This document shows positions 44,109 through 59,100 of a stretch of DNA of 64,000 bases, one piece after another. A program made the translations under genes and the position numbers. This stretch comes from Halocafeteria seosinensis. Taxonomy: Eukaryota > Sar > Bigyra > Bicosoecida. The DNA is taken from assembly GCA_001687465.1 (NCBI GenBank), contig LVLI01000255.1:35135-99134 (forward strand), read 5' to 3'. Below the pieces are notes generated by a model that saw only the letters and a list, made by a program, of their open reading frames with translations, had not been told where the DNA came from and did no database searches. Position 1 is the stretch's first letter. The number at the start of each line of letters is the position of its first letter.

Positions 44109-47100
44109 TCAACCAGGAGACTTCTTTTGTCTCCGACGGTGTCGCCGCGGCTGTTTTGTGTTTTGGAGAGGATTAATCGTCGTTGTGTCAGAGTCTTTTG
44201 ACCGAGGAGTTCGCTGACGATAGCGACGTGTCCGTTGGTAGCGAACTGTTTGTGGTACATAGTACCTCCTTTCTGCGGCATGCTCCAGAGCTCTACTAGT
44301 ACGGCCAGTAGGGATGAGTTCTGTTGCATCCTTCTGTGCCTTGATATGAGATATGTTCCTTCTGTGTGTTACCAAGGGATTTGTTTGCTCCGATGTGTTT
44401 CGTAAGTTGTCTCCACTGGTCGTGCCTATGCGAAGCCCTACTTCCGGCAACGGGTTCTCTACATCTACTTCGGAAGCAGCACCTTTATCGTCAAAGTGGC
44501 CGGTACCTACCGCTCGCCGTTTCTGTTTCCGACGGCGCCTCATTTTTACAGGCCTTGACTTCTTTTCTGGGTCGCTGGACTGGGCTGGTTGATCAAGAGG
44601 TTGCTTGGTCGGTATCCCGGTACTGACTTTGCGAGAGCGCGACCTAGCGCCCCCTCCCTTCCAGAGCTGCTGCATGACAGCCTTCACTGATTGAACGGCT
44701 TGGGGGAACAAGCTTAAAAACACTATTGCACACACTAAGAGGAAGACCCCCTGTACAAGCAACACGGCTAGCTCTGTGTTTGTTCGGGTAAACACGGTAG
44801 GCGATCTCCGCAGGATTCCCGCATCCAGAGTTGTAAGGATAATTCCGAAGCAGCAGTTGAGCGAGACCACCAAAATCATCCCCCCTTGAAGAAGCGTAAG
44901 AATCCTAGTGCGGAAGGGAGCTATTGTCATCGCAATTGGATGATACAGTATGAGAAGACTTGTAGAGAATACGAGTTGCCAAATTGGACTATTGACCCAA
45001 ACTGCAATGACTAATAGCAATACTTTCCTGGCAATCATCAACATGTCCCAGAGGTATCCAAAGCGTTCTATCCTATACCCGCCAGTAACTTTCACGAACT
45101 TCATAATTTGGGTAAACGATGTGAGATGACGTCGCCAATAAATGTAGTATGCGGTCACTATAACAGGATACCCAGAGACAAATACTGACAAGGAGACAAG
45201 TGCAGCGATCCACAAAATTTGGTAACGGTGGCTGTCAGTCGTCAGCGTCAGATCAACTGCTGCTCTCTGAGTTCCGTCGATCTCCTCAGGGTATGTCTTA
45301 AAACTTCGGAACGTTGCATCTGTAACAGACATGTGTATGAGATTGAGCAACACAATGGCCGAGCGTGTGGAATTCTGTAGGATTGCGCGAGTGGAAAAGG
45401 ATATCGCACTGCAGTACTGCAGAGAGGATTGCACAACCGCGACAACCCCAATGACCACAATAGGTGTGGCCATGACGAAGAGGTTGGTTTCAACTGGAGT
45501 TGTCCCAGTAACACATTGAAAGGGACTTGCCCGTGCAGGGCTCATTGTCGAAGAGGTTGCCACGGAAGTAATCCAAGAGGACATTCCTCTAAATGGATTG
45601 AGTTCCATGGTATTCAAAATAGCACATATTTGAAGGTAGTCCAAAACCAATACCACAGTGTGCTGCAAGGTCTTCATTTCGAGTTTTGCTGCAAATAGGT
45701 TATTCCCGCCGCTGGTTTGAAACTGTTCCAGAGTGCGCTCCGTTATATTGCCCTCAACATCTTCTCTTGCCTCTCCCCTGCTGGCACCTGCATTGCTTGC
45801 AACAACGTCCTCATCTAATTCAGAGTCTCGGAACGATTGATAAGCAATTGCTATAACTACGAGAAGTAAGGCCGTACCAAAAAAGGACAAGAAATATACA
45901 TCGCGAGACGCACTCCTGCATGGTGCACATGAGCCATCACCAGTTCTTGCGTACCCTTCGGTACATTGACTGCACACGGGGCCTGCGTAACCAGTCGAGC
46001 AGTGGATACCTTTCGCTGCCGAAGAGACCACACAGGCCGCAGACGGTGAACAGCGATGGAAGATGACTTCTCCACCAGATAGTGCACCGATCAAATTGGT
46101 GTTGGCGTCGCTACTACTGCATGGCTCGCACCAATATCCGTCGATTATTCTTAACTCGCCACCAATACAGGAAGCCCCCTCGGTCGGACAACGTATGCAT
46201 TGACTTGATCCTCGTTCGGCAAAGAAGCCAGAAGGGCATGGCCTACACTGCTCTGAGTTCGATGGATTAGGTTGGAATGAGCCAGCAGAACAGGGGAGGC
46301 AACTTCCGTTACCACGACGGTGTCCAGCTTCGCATACACACTCTCCGCCAGAAGCGTCGGGAATTTCATGCTCCCCAGGGCATTCGACAGCGTTCGATGT
46401 TAAGAGGAGCGGAGATTGTTGAATGGATGAGTTTCCCAACATTACCTTCAAAAAGAATGAACCGGTTGCCTTCAAAAAGACTCCGAATTGCAAGGAAGTG
46501 ACGGTGCGGTCGGAGGCAAACAGGGTAGGTAGCTCAAGCTCAGCTGGAACGACGGTGGAATTCGGTGCTGATAACTGTAAGCTTAGAGAAGGGTACTCCG
46601 TAAAACCGCTTGTAGATGATGTAAATCCTTTCCAATTTGACGGGGAAAGTTTTGCTGTTGCAGGTCCATATCCAAACTGGTCTCTAAGATCCAGAGACAC
46701 ATCGAGTGTCGCGCCGACCGTTCCTTCCCTTCGTGTGTCAGTAGCTCGTGACTCCATCGGTGAAGCAATACCTGGTACATGCCGAAACTGAAGTTGTTCT
46801 CCAAATGTCGCAGACGGTTGCCCAGTGGTCCGAGACTGACCAAAGAAAATGTCCATGGTGAATGCAAGCTCGAAGTTTCCGGGTTTAACCTGGACTCTAC
46901 GGCCATCTGACCTTTCCAGTGACAGGAGTCTGGACGGGTAACTCAGTTGTAGCAAAAAGATGGCTGATGCACCCTGCTTTAGTTTCAGCTGGGTTGGTGA
47001 AATGGAGAGCCAATCCGCAAGGGCAATTGTTCTTCCTTGATTTCGGGCGTTCATTCTTAGCGTCTCATTGGCATTTCTTGAGAGCGAATTCAAGCGGAAA

Positions 47101-50100
47101 TTCGACAGGCTCACGGTCAGTGCATAAGATTCAGTGTTGATAACACTCAATGGAAGTGCTACAGAGTCAAGCGGTTGCAGCGTGGGCAGAGGATCGAACT
47201 GTTTACAGACATATATCGAAGTGACCGTTAGCTGTGCGCGGATCCAAAAATGAATCGGTTGGTTGGGCCCCTCAAAGAGTTTGGGGACATTTTGGGACAC
47301 CTGCATTTCTCCATCCATTGCGTCTGTAAGAACTAACACCCAGGCTGTGAATACTCCCAATCCAGGTGCTTTCGCCGGCGCAAATGTAATTGGAATTGAA
47401 GAGGTTTCTCCGGCGCCTATCTGTCCTGACGACACATCCGGAAAGATCCAATCCAATTCCGTTTTGTTTACTGCTTCACCGTCATTTGTGAAGATACTGG
47501 CTGTCCATAAAGCCCGATAGTCACCTTCGTTTACCAATCCAGCTTGGCGATGCGTAGAGCTTTCTGAAAGACTACGAGAAAGTTTTAAATTCGACAGTCC
47601 CAGCTCTAGCGCAGCTTGTTTCACACTGATATCAATTTGTATGCCAATCGTTTTGATTATTGTTTCGTTCTTTTTCGAAAGGAACGTGACATCTACAAAG
47701 GTGCTGCTGACATCCGACGGGACGGGACCGGTGCGTATAGAAATGTTCCTTTCCACAACAGTGACGCTGGAGACGGAGACCGTGACCGTGCTTGCGGGCG
47801 CCGATATGAACTTCTGGGCGCTTTTTGGGACGTTAAATGTTGCTTTCGTATTAGGTTCGAATGTTAAGGAAATTGTTTTGTGGAGAGTCCTATCATTGCT
47901 TCTGCTGCGACCAAACTCTACAGTTAAGTGCTGAGGAGAAACTCCCACTAGCGAATTCGAAGTTGAGGACGAGCTAGCGGAAATTTTCATTTTCTTTATC
48001 GGCATGGTGACTGCTAGTTGCGCTGTCTGTATCACTTCTTGATTCAAGGACATGAGCATTTCGGCGGGAACTAAAACTTCCGTCGAGTTCCGTTTGGAAT
48101 CAATCTCCGTTAAATGCCTCGCTCCGACACTTTCCTTTAGTATTTGGCGTTGTGCCTCTACGATTTTGTTAATGTCAGGAGGATACCAAATTCTAAAATC
48201 ATATGACAATAGGCGACATGTCTTGACGTGTGTCCAATGAACACAGCTAGAGTTCAAGGCCAACACTGAGGTCAGTCGAAATGGAGGGCCAATGCCAAGC
48301 GAAGAACCTGCATAGGCTGGGTGGCAGCCGTAGAATATGTTTCCACGCTGCGGTAGATTACCGCATTGTAGGCCCAGTTGGGGTTCTTCTCCCGTTACAC
48401 TTTGCGCCTTGAGCTGTAGTCGGCCAACAGTAACATTCTCGTCCTGGGTAGGGGACAGTAGGTCTGCTTGATACTGTGCGGAGATGCAGTTAAATGCCTC
48501 GGCAACACCGCATGCAAATACTTCAGTCGCTGAAGTGTCGATTTTGGGTGATAGCTCTGCTTTCCAAGGCGTCTTACTTGGTGTAACAGAAGCCGTTATT
48601 GAGGAAGTTGGGGTTGCGGTATGGGAGCTTGAAGCCGAGGGAGACGCAGTCCAGCTCGGAGTAACTGACGCTGAGGCAGTAACACTTGGGGTAGTCGACG
48701 TAGATGGTGTATGGCTTGGTGTAGGGCTTGTAGTTGGAGTAGGTGCATCTGTTACAGATACTTTACAATCGGGAACTTCTAACGTAGCCCCGAACTCCAC
48801 CACAAAATTGTCTCCACCGTTCATGTCCACACACCCGTCAATCACCAAGCTGCTTGCAGATAGTATGTGAGCGTAAGCACCTATCATAATGTATGACACC
48901 CCTTGTATGCGCATGAGGCTGTTGTCTAGCATCTCTAGTTGCTGAATGCCAAAACGCGTCCCTTGGGTTGCTTCAAGACGTGCCACCGCGGAATCCTGGA
49001 GCACTGCAGAGCCGACTGTCAAATTTATATTTTCCGAGATAGCTTGGATTTTGGAGTTCTCAAACATTTGCAACCAATCAGATTCAAAATTTAAGAAGCT
49101 CTCCGGCTCTAGCTGCAAAACGGACCGTCCGCTGAGTTTCAGAATCGAGGAGTGAACATCCAAAGACCCGGGACCATTAAATCGCAAGAGTGAAGAAGCT
49201 AACAATTCCAAGAAACTAAGCGATTGAACCTTGAATAGACCGCATTGGAAATCGAGAACGCCATCGTAGAGCAGGATCCCGTAGGCGCCCTGCAAGATCC
49301 CCTCTACGGTTATTTGCACCCCATTGATAGTCACATTGGTCCATCGTGGAACAGACATCGTTGACGACCTTGATATCTGAATGTCGAGGTGAAGTTCGAA
49401 CAGAGTTCGGTTTAGCGTAGTCTCGTATCCCAGCGCGCTAGATGAGACAATATCTACTCTTTGATGATTTGCAACACTTAAAGTTCCCGTACCGTCCGCT
49501 TGGAGATGCTTAATAGACGCGGTGCGTTCTGATGTACCTCCATCTGCACCGCCGATGACTAATGTACTTCCTCGAAGAATCTGGAACTTCTCAAAGTGTA
49601 GCCGCTCGGCAGAGCGAGTCAAGACCGATGTGGTGCCAACGGTGCGGTTCGTACCCAGACTGGCATGTGGAATTCCCCCATCCACGATTAGAGCAGCGTC
49701 AAATGCTGGGGGGCAATCCATGTAGATCGTTCCAGAACCTGATAGCTTGGTACCATCAGAGGAGGCTCCTCCATATGCTTCCAGGCGAGGGATGCGGAAT
49801 GTGGTGTTCCCATCACCTGGAATTATCCTACTGCAGTGTAATGCAATCCTGCCTCCTCCTCCACCCGCCGCACACGAACCATCATCATCTAGAGACGAGC
49901 ATCCATTTCCGTTACCACCATTTGTTCGGATGAAGCCGCCTGATTTCTCAATGCTACCCGTGTCTAGAGAGAAACTCCCGCCAGCACCACCACCGTTTCT
50001 GCAAGCACACATATTTCGCATGAATGAACGACTCGAGAGCGCAATAGACCAACTTGGACGAAATGCGTACCTTCCAGTGCTAGAGCTATCAGCGCTTGTA

Positions 50101-53100
50101 CCGGAGAGATTTATTTGCCCATTCAGACACGCAGTCCCTACCACAGTCATTTGCAAAGATGACCCTCCTTTTCCTCCATGTTCAGAAGAGCACCCTCCAC
50201 TTCCAGGAGTACTAGGGGATATGGCATTCCCGTAGGTAACCCGAAGAACTACTGAAGAGTGAGTAGTGTTCCAGGTTCCCATGCCACCATGTGACCCACC
50301 CGTCATCTTCCTTTCCGTTCTTTCAAGAACAGCGGGACTTCCAGGACCATCACACGGTCCGTATCCACGGCCTTCTCCATCTATATAGGTCTCTGTCCCC
50401 ATATCGAAACGTTCCGTGATGACTCGCGACGTGCCCTGTATCACTAAAACCGATTCATCCAGGATGTCAATCGCCATACTGAAATTGAGGACATTATTTT
50501 GGCCAATCTTCAAGAGAGGTTCGTGCTTCAGAACCATAGCTACCCCTTGTATATAAATATTGCGGGTAGTGCTTGCATCCATCCTGGCCATGCGTGAGAG
50601 CTCAAAATGAGACGCAACAACGTTTGCCGTATTGAGGGCTTTGATGTCGACGAAGCTTTGGCCCACTATGTAAAACTCTTCAATTCTCAGCTGTGTCTCA
50701 TGTCCGTACTGCAGAGAAAATACAGAACTATTGCCCAATATCAAAGATCGAGCATGTAGTTGCGCAATCGCTGACTGGGTGACATTTACTAAACCATTGT
50801 CCTTGATGAGTATTGTGGTTACGTCTATGTTTAAGTCTTCTATCTGTTCAAGGTTATACTGCGCAGACTCTAGCACGGTTATGTTCCCACCTGATACGCG
50901 TGCTGTCGTTGGCCCGACATAATCCATTGTACTCCTGTCACGAAGGTAGACTGCGTCTAGATTCATTTGCAAGTGATCGGAGCTCTGTACACAAAAGCTA
51001 GATTCGTTCATCAAGTCCAGAGTATTGGTATATACGGTTACGTTCTTCGCGTTAACAACGTCAACAAGTCCATCGCCGTCTGCAGATATGAACATTGCAT
51101 ACAACGTAAAGCGATGAGTTCCGTATGCTTTAAACCGGGAAGACAAGCCAAGTGATAGGGTATCTGCTGAGACTTCGGCGGTAGTCGGCCTGCTAAAATC
51201 GGTAATAGCGCTGTCATCCAGTGATAATGACTCCATATCCAATTGTACATCCCCAGCATCGTCGAGCCTAACTAGGGCGTGTCCGGTCAATGTGAAATTC
51301 TTTGATAGTATCCGGGAGAATGCTGAGGAGCCAATGGTCAACTTCCCCTCATCGCTTACCACAATAGAATGCGAATAAAGCTGTGTTACCTCCTTCACAT
51401 TCTTTACGCTAAATTGACACTGACCTACTAGTGTTATGTTTTCGGCGGATATGTCCGCGACCACAGTTTTTGAGATGTCGACCGTCGCCTCCTCAGAGAC
51501 AAAAAACGAATGCGCGTCTACTTGTATCTCTTTGATATTTTTGAGAGCGAAACGCGCTTTCCCCATGATGGCCAGGTTCTCTGTTGAGAGTTGAACATCT
51601 GTTGATGCGGATATCTCGAGAATACTATCATCAGTTAGAGAGACCAAATTAGCCAGCACTTGTAGTTTCGATGCATTTTTCACGGTGAACCTGGATGAGT
51701 CAATCAGTCTTAAGAATGTTACTTTATACCATCCGTCGCTAGGACTCAGGGCGTGAATTACCTCGAAATGGGCAGCCGAGCGCAAGCTGAGTCCCTCTAT
51801 ACCATCGAATACACCACGGACGGTAACATGTGTACCCGGAAGTACAACGTTGCTCATGGATGCACAGACCAGAGCACCTTCGTTGAAAATCACAACGTTG
51901 GCCCCCATGACAAAGTTATCAGGTGTGTTCAAATTGGCTGTAAATGTGCGCCATTGAGCTTCGGAGGGGGTTAGCAGTGATGAGCCGTGGAGTCGTAACA
52001 GGATATCATCTGCGATTCCTAAATGACCGGTTTTGTCTCCTTCTAGATTGGATGCATTGATTTTCCATCTGAACTTGCTTCTCGGATCCAAACAGAAGAA
52101 AAGCCTTGCCCCTGAAACTAGCCGAATGCGATGCAAGTGGAACGTTTGTGGGCGTCGAAAGACAAAAGTGCTTCCGGAATAAGAAACCTCTTCATTGTCA
52201 TTGTGATTGTCTACAATCAAGACTCCCGTCTGAGGACCACACTGAAGATACAGACTTCCAGCACCAGAAGCTCTCCTACCATCATCTGTTACTCCTCCAC
52301 GAGCATCAAGACGAGAATATTCCGGGCATTCTCCACTTGTTTCTTGATCCCCAAAGGATTCGAAGATAATAGCAATTCTACCACCACCACCTCCCGGACA
52401 CTTGTCTGCCGAACAGGATCCATCGCCCGCCCCTCCAGCGGCGTTTACGGCACCCTCGAAAGATCTTAACCAAGTTGTTCTTAACTGGAAGCTCCCTCCT
52501 GCCCCACCACTGCACGGAATGGAAAGTATTGTTTCATTTCTACACCTACTGTACTCAGTATATAAGGCATAATCTTCTTACCTTGCAGAAGTGACACCCG
52601 AGCTCCCTCCCACGTCTACTCGCCCATTCAATTCAGCAACTTCATCAATTGTCATATCTATCGCTGCCCCACCGGCTCCACCGCCTGTCGACGGACAGCC
52701 GCCACTGCCTGGCAAAGTTGGATAAACTGAGTCGTCATAGGCTGTAGCCTGACCAGTTGCTACACTAACGTCTAGCCAATTTCCAATACCGCCATGGGAG
52801 CCTCCACCTAAAGCCGAAATACCAGGTCCTGAACATGATCTATAACCACGTCCTTGACCGTTGACGTACACACCATTTCCAATGAAAAGTTGCTTCGAGT
52901 ATATGCTCAGCTGCCAATCAATTCTCACACTAGATTCATCCATAAGGCGAATACTCTCATCGAAGACAGCTTTCGTGCGCACTGCACCAAATGCTGCAGT
53001 TGCATCATTTCTTAGTGTCCAAACGTTTCCTCTCAAGGTAGCATTTCCGTACGTTGAAAGACTCATCGCTGCAGACTCCGAAATCTTCAGGGTGGTGACT

Positions 53101-56100
53101 CTCAGCTCGACCCCTTCCTCCGCGTCGAGTGCAATCTTAGAACCATCAGTAAGACTCAGAAGGTTTGCGCTGATCTGTATCTCCTGCATTCTGGTGATTT
53201 TAAAGACACTGTCATCCGATATATCCATAAACCCCAGATTCCAGTGACTTGCTTCCAGCTGGCCACCGACGGCATGAAACTTTGCCATGTCGACCAACCG
53301 GAGGCTACGAACGCCTTGCCATAAACCTTCAAGTTTAACATCTACCCCAGGTAACTTAACGTCTCTTGGAATAGGGATTTGCAACCTTCCAAGAGGAAAC
53401 ACTCTGAGATCCAACGCAACATGAAAGCTGCCATTCGACACGCGACCAGCTTCAGTTTGGTCAGACACCTCCACTGAGATGTCGGCAGAGTCGATAGCCG
53501 CGTGAATACCATTGCCCACGGCTAAATGGCCTGTAAAATCTGCCTCCAGACGATCGACATTGAGGAGCGAGGGTGACCTGGTGCGCAAGAAGGGCCCACT
53601 AAGGCCCACGAGAAGTCGCGCATTTCCGACTACTCGCAGTGTTCCAAGATTAATGCTATCCTGTCCCCCCTTTAAGAACGTTGTCCCCTTCCAACTACGC
53701 TTTTGGCTGTTTTCGCCGTTATCTATGATTAGAGACTGCCGGTACTCCGTCCCACAGTCTATGTAAATTGTCCCCGCCCCCGAGGCGCTTGATCCGAGGG
53801 AGCTTAGTCCTCCATACGCCGTGACTCTACTTGAAACCGAATCATTCACTTGTTGTTCTCCATTCGAATAACAATATATTGCAATTCTGCCCCCACCACC
53901 TCCACAGCAACCATTTTCCAACCCTTTTTTGTTGCATACACCGCCATTCCCGCCGTTTGTAGTGATAGTACCAGTCGCTGAAACCTGTGTGGCGTTGATT
54001 AGAATGCTTCCTCCCGCACCGCCACCATTTCTGTACAACATTAGAAAATATCTAGATGAAGCTTAGCGTTTGGTGAGCATCATGTACTTACTTATTTAGT
54101 GAAGAAGATGTAGCGCTCTGCCCGTCTGCCTTTATGTCCCCACGGACGTTAGCAACCCCTTCAACAAATAGTTGTATACTAGCACCGCCGTGACCATTAG
54201 AATGAGGTCCGCAAGCTCCGCTACCAGGCGCACCAGGACGCAATGCGTCTCCATAAGTTAGCAGTGACACTTCGTCCGCATCTACGTGTTGCCAGGTACC
54301 TACGCCTCCATGAGATCCGCCTTTTCCTTCGCCCATTGCAAAGAGACTTGAGTTAGATCCCGGCGTACCGGGACCAACACAATTCGGATGTCCTTGCCCT
54401 ACTCCATCAACCCTAGCGTTCGCATCCACGGAAAATTCTTTTGACTGAAGCACAAAGCGATTGAATACAGAAAGAACGGAGTGATCAAACAATGCGACTT
54501 TGTTTGTGAATACAGTCGTAGTTTTCTTGCCATGGAACTCAGCTCTTGCGCTATCCCGCAGCTCCAAGTCCGTCCCGTCGAATTCAATATGTTCATTCGG
54601 GCCAAACATTTTGAACATGGCGTTGCAGGAGACGTTGATGGCATCAACGTTTGATATTGGTGAAACAGCCGGTGATGATTCATCGACTCGTACTTTGCCA
54701 CGAGACGAAATGGTCAATACTCTAACCCCTTTTAGTTTTCCTTGTAAACGCAAAATTGAGTCGGGAACCTGAAGTTCTGTCGTTGCAAGATCAACTACAC
54801 CGTGTGGTTTCACATCGATGTTAATACCCAGCACAGAGCTGTCTGCAAAATTGTGATCAATCCGAGAGCAACTGGTCTCATCGATGCTTAACGTATTAAT
54901 TGTGTGTACTGCCAGAAGTTGACCGTTATCAACGACCAACTTGGAAGTTAAATCACCTTCTAGATGTTGCAGGGAAAGCGTAGAGTTCGTAGCGTTTAGG
55001 TGCCATTGCTTCGGGAGCCAATGGACTCTGGAAAACTCAACAGCCCTTAATGTCTGCAGAGCGACATATGGACGTTCGCTAACTAGGAAAGTATTACCGT
55101 AATAGCTTGCCTGTGGCGAGTCGCTGCTGTAGCCGTTTCGGATTACTAGCATATCCGCTATCTTCGTGCCGCAAGAAATGTACGCAGTTCCTGCTCCAGA
55201 ACGTTTGCCAGAAGCACTTGAACCTCCGCTTGCGTCGAACCACTCGAAACCTAACTCTTCGGAGTTCCCTCCAAGCCTATCACAATATAATGCAATTCTT
55301 CCACCACCACCTCCATTACAATCATCTCCTGTATAGGCGCAATTCTCGTTGCTACGTTCGCAATTACACCCCTCTGCATCACCGCCGCCAACGTTCACCG
55401 TTCCTTCGAAGGACTCAAGATGGGACGTTTCCAGGAAGAAGCTACCCCCAGCCCCGCCCCCATATCTGTACGAGAAAAATTTATTCAATTGTACTGTAGG
55501 TAAGACAGGATTGTAACATAATATCTAAGCGTACCTTGCAGAATGGTCACTTTTTGCCTTGGCATCTTCCCCTCGGAGGTGAATACTACCGGCAATCTCG
55601 CTGTAGTTGCTTGCTATTACATGCAACGCTGCACCACCTCTCGAAGCCTTTTTGTTTTGGGTGGCTGTGCACCCGCCGCTTCCGGCGTCCAACGGATAAA
55701 ATATATCCCCATGTGTCAAAGCTAGTCCGTCCACCTTTTTTACATTCCGCCAGCTCCCGACGCCTCCATGGGAGCCTCCTGCACCTTCTCTGGTGAAAGA
55801 AGAGCCCCCCGGCTTTGGCGATTCACAATCTTCAAATCCACGCCCTACGCCATCTACCTGGACACCACCTTCCATTGAATACGTTTCCGTTGCGAATGTG
55901 TTACTTCTGGATAGCATCAGCGAGGCACTGTTCCGCAATGCAATTTGTCGGCTAGCTGTTATATTGGTCTCGACAGCAATAAATCGGGCCGACGCAACTC
56001 CCGTCACAGAAAAGCTGCGGCAAAACGCATCGAAGGAGTAGCCATTCACTGTAAATGAGGAGGTGTCCCCAAATTGTACTGTGCCCGAGAGCCAAATAAT

Positions 56101-59100
56101 TGTACGCGACGTGTGCATGTTGGCAACAGTCGAGCCCTTCAGCACGATATTTCCCCCTCCCCAGAACAACGAGTGACCGAAGACGTCGAAGGAAGATTCA
56201 TCCACTATTTGGACATATTCCGTAAATGTGAGGTTCGTATGATAACTCTGAAATCGTGCAGTTGCATCATCACTGAGAAGCAACTGCTGACCGCGGACAG
56301 TGGCACTGTTTGCGACCGAGACATCAATTTGAGCAGTATCAGAGATCTGTAAGAAATACACCGCAAGCTCTACATCCTCAGAGGGAGGGTGGACACGGAA
56401 CATTGCTCCTTTCCAAAAGCTCAGACCTCTAACACCTTCTAAAGAGCCACTGAGCTCCAATTTGATATGGGGACAGTGGACATCAAGCTGGTCTGGAACA
56501 CCGAACACAGCCCCGTACGCCACCTTAAGACTGACAGCTAAGAGGAATTGCTCAGCGTTAATAAATGAGAAGTCTGATGTAAGATGCTCTAAGGCAGCAG
56601 AAGAATTTATCATGACCGCATCTCCGACGCTGACTATCCACTGTCCAGTGAAATCGCCTTCGAGATGCCCTATGTATGCTCTTCGGGCTGAGGACTCTGC
56701 GCTCCACCTCACCCGCGCTCCTCCTAAGACTTGAACTACTTTGAGTGTATCGTGTTGCCCCAGGTAGGTTATTCCCGACCAGTGACCCCGACCAACACCA
56801 TGACTCTTACCGTTATCTACAGTCAAGGTGCTCGGATTACTATACCGGTTCTTGTGTGATATGAAGACGGTCCCAGCTCCTGAAGGGTAGCCGTGCGCTT
56901 TAGCCCGATCAACTCTTGGTAGTTCCGTCTTATTTGCACCATAATCATGGAAGCGGAGGGCAACGCGACCGCCGCCTCCTCTCTCTGCACCATGCCCTCC
57001 CTCTGCAATAACGATGGAAGTGAGCGACTTGAGCCACCGTGTCTCGAGAAGGACACTGCCTCCTGATCCTCCACCAGAGCTGCGCCGTGAAAAACGTAGA
57101 CACACCGTTCGATCAATGATAAGATTTGGGTACAAGAATATTAGGAAACATACCTGCCATCTCCTGCGTCGCCGCCTTGAACGCTTATGTTTCCAACGAC
57201 GTCAGCGCTCTGGTTTGCAATGATGTGCACACTCGCACCTCCTTTACCTCCATTGTCGTTGCCACATCCTCCACTCCCCGGGATAACGGGGTAAAGCGGA
57301 TCATCGTAAGTAAGAGCTCTACCATGTTGCTCATCGATATCGGTTGCAGTGCCCAGCCCACCATGAGAACCTCCCATGCCACTCACGGACACATTCATCA
57401 CGACACTAGCACTCCCAGGCCCATCGCATGGAGGGTACCCTCTGCCGGCACCATCTATCTTGGAGAAAGCGCCAAGAGAGAAGTGGTCTGTGCTCAAAAT
57501 GGTTTTCTGGGATATGTAGAGCCTCGAAGAAGTTCCGTTGAGAGAAATTTCGTCGGTCATTTTCAAACTAGCTTTTTCGGAGTTAAGATGGACTGCTGAA
57601 TTGTCGCCCAGAAAGAGTCCAGAACCTGAGATGTTGATCTCTTTAGGGACGGTTAAGAACAGGCGTGAGCCTCCGTACAGTTTGAGTGTATCTAACTTCT
57701 GTTGAACCGAAGACATTGAGGATGGTTCAAACTTGAAACTGGCTCCATTTAAGAGCGATAAACTACGCATTCCCAGAAGTTTGCCTATCACATCAACGCT
57801 GACACCCGTTACCTCGACGCCACGTGTTTGTGCGATGGAGAACAGCCCCCCATTCTTGACGATGACATTCATGGCTACCGTGCAGTCAGCACTTTCGTTG
57901 GGTGATTTCCCTTTATCACCTGGGGGGTGTATCACCGCTAGGACTTGGTTTTTCTCAACTACAATCGTTCCGCCGGTATCCCCGGGCAAGGAAGCTGCTG
58001 ATAGGGTGGTGTACCGCAAGACGCTATTGGATTTTTCAGGAGCCCACTTTAGCCTGGCGCCACCTGCTATGCGCAACGTATCCACTACGAGGGACTCATT
58101 CTGGAGCAGTAGCCATGTAGTGGGACTACTTCGCAGATATTCGTTGTCCACAACAAGAGTACTGGGATGTTCTGGGCCGCAGGACATATACAATGTTCCA
58201 GCCCCCGCTTGGTTCTCTCCACTCCTATCAAGCCCGCCATGTGTTTCAGCCCATCGAACGCCTGGATTTTCCTCACTATGAAGCACACTGCAGTACAGTG
58301 CGACGCGTCCTCCACCACCGCCTTCGCATACACTGGATCCGTCACCGCCAGAGGCTTTCACGTTTCCTTTTAGTCCTCTAAGCACTCCTGTTTCCAGGAG
58401 GAAACTGCCGCCAGCTCCACCGCCACACCTGGCCGAGAAAAACAAAGTTAAGTTAAGCACGATCACAGAGATTGAATCAATACACAAAATGCAACATACC
58501 TCGAGGATGAACCACTACCACCACTGCAGTCAATTCCACCCAAAATTGCGGCCTCCCGCGAGATGACGTGTATACTGCTGCCTCCGGAACTACTTACACC
58601 GCTGCTGCAGCCCCCACCACCTTTGTGAGTCGGATAGAATGGGTTTCCATGCGTGAGAGTTCTAGCGGCCTCTTCACTCAGACCCTTCCAGCCACCCAGA
58701 CCTCCGTGAGATCCACCCAGTCCTCTCTCCTCTTCCAAATTGGCATCCATTTGGACAGTTTTGCGGCCCACACAGGACTGCAAACCACCGCCGCTCCCAT
58801 CTATAGTCGATCCTCTGTCAACGAAGAAATTGTTACTCTTGAAGATCGACCTGCCGTTGACATCCACACGCGACATATCATTCACAGCAATATCTTTATG
58901 AAAATCAACATTGTTTTCCCTCGACAGAAAACTTGCGCGCGCGTGGTCTCGCAAGATGAACGAGGCCCCCTTGAGACTCGTGCGTCGAGGCACATCGAAT
59001 AATAACTTTGCATCATCAGAAACCTCTAGCATGTCCAGGTCTAGGTTAAAAGAGGGTGTGGACGGATTGACTGTAAAGTTTGTATTTCCTGAAATATTGA

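Noticed and set aside
49562-50235. Plus-strand ORFs of 123-162 aa opposite the giant gene, rich in Pro and His
   Set aside because: They mirror the Gly-rich codons of the minus-strand modules and recur opposite each module.
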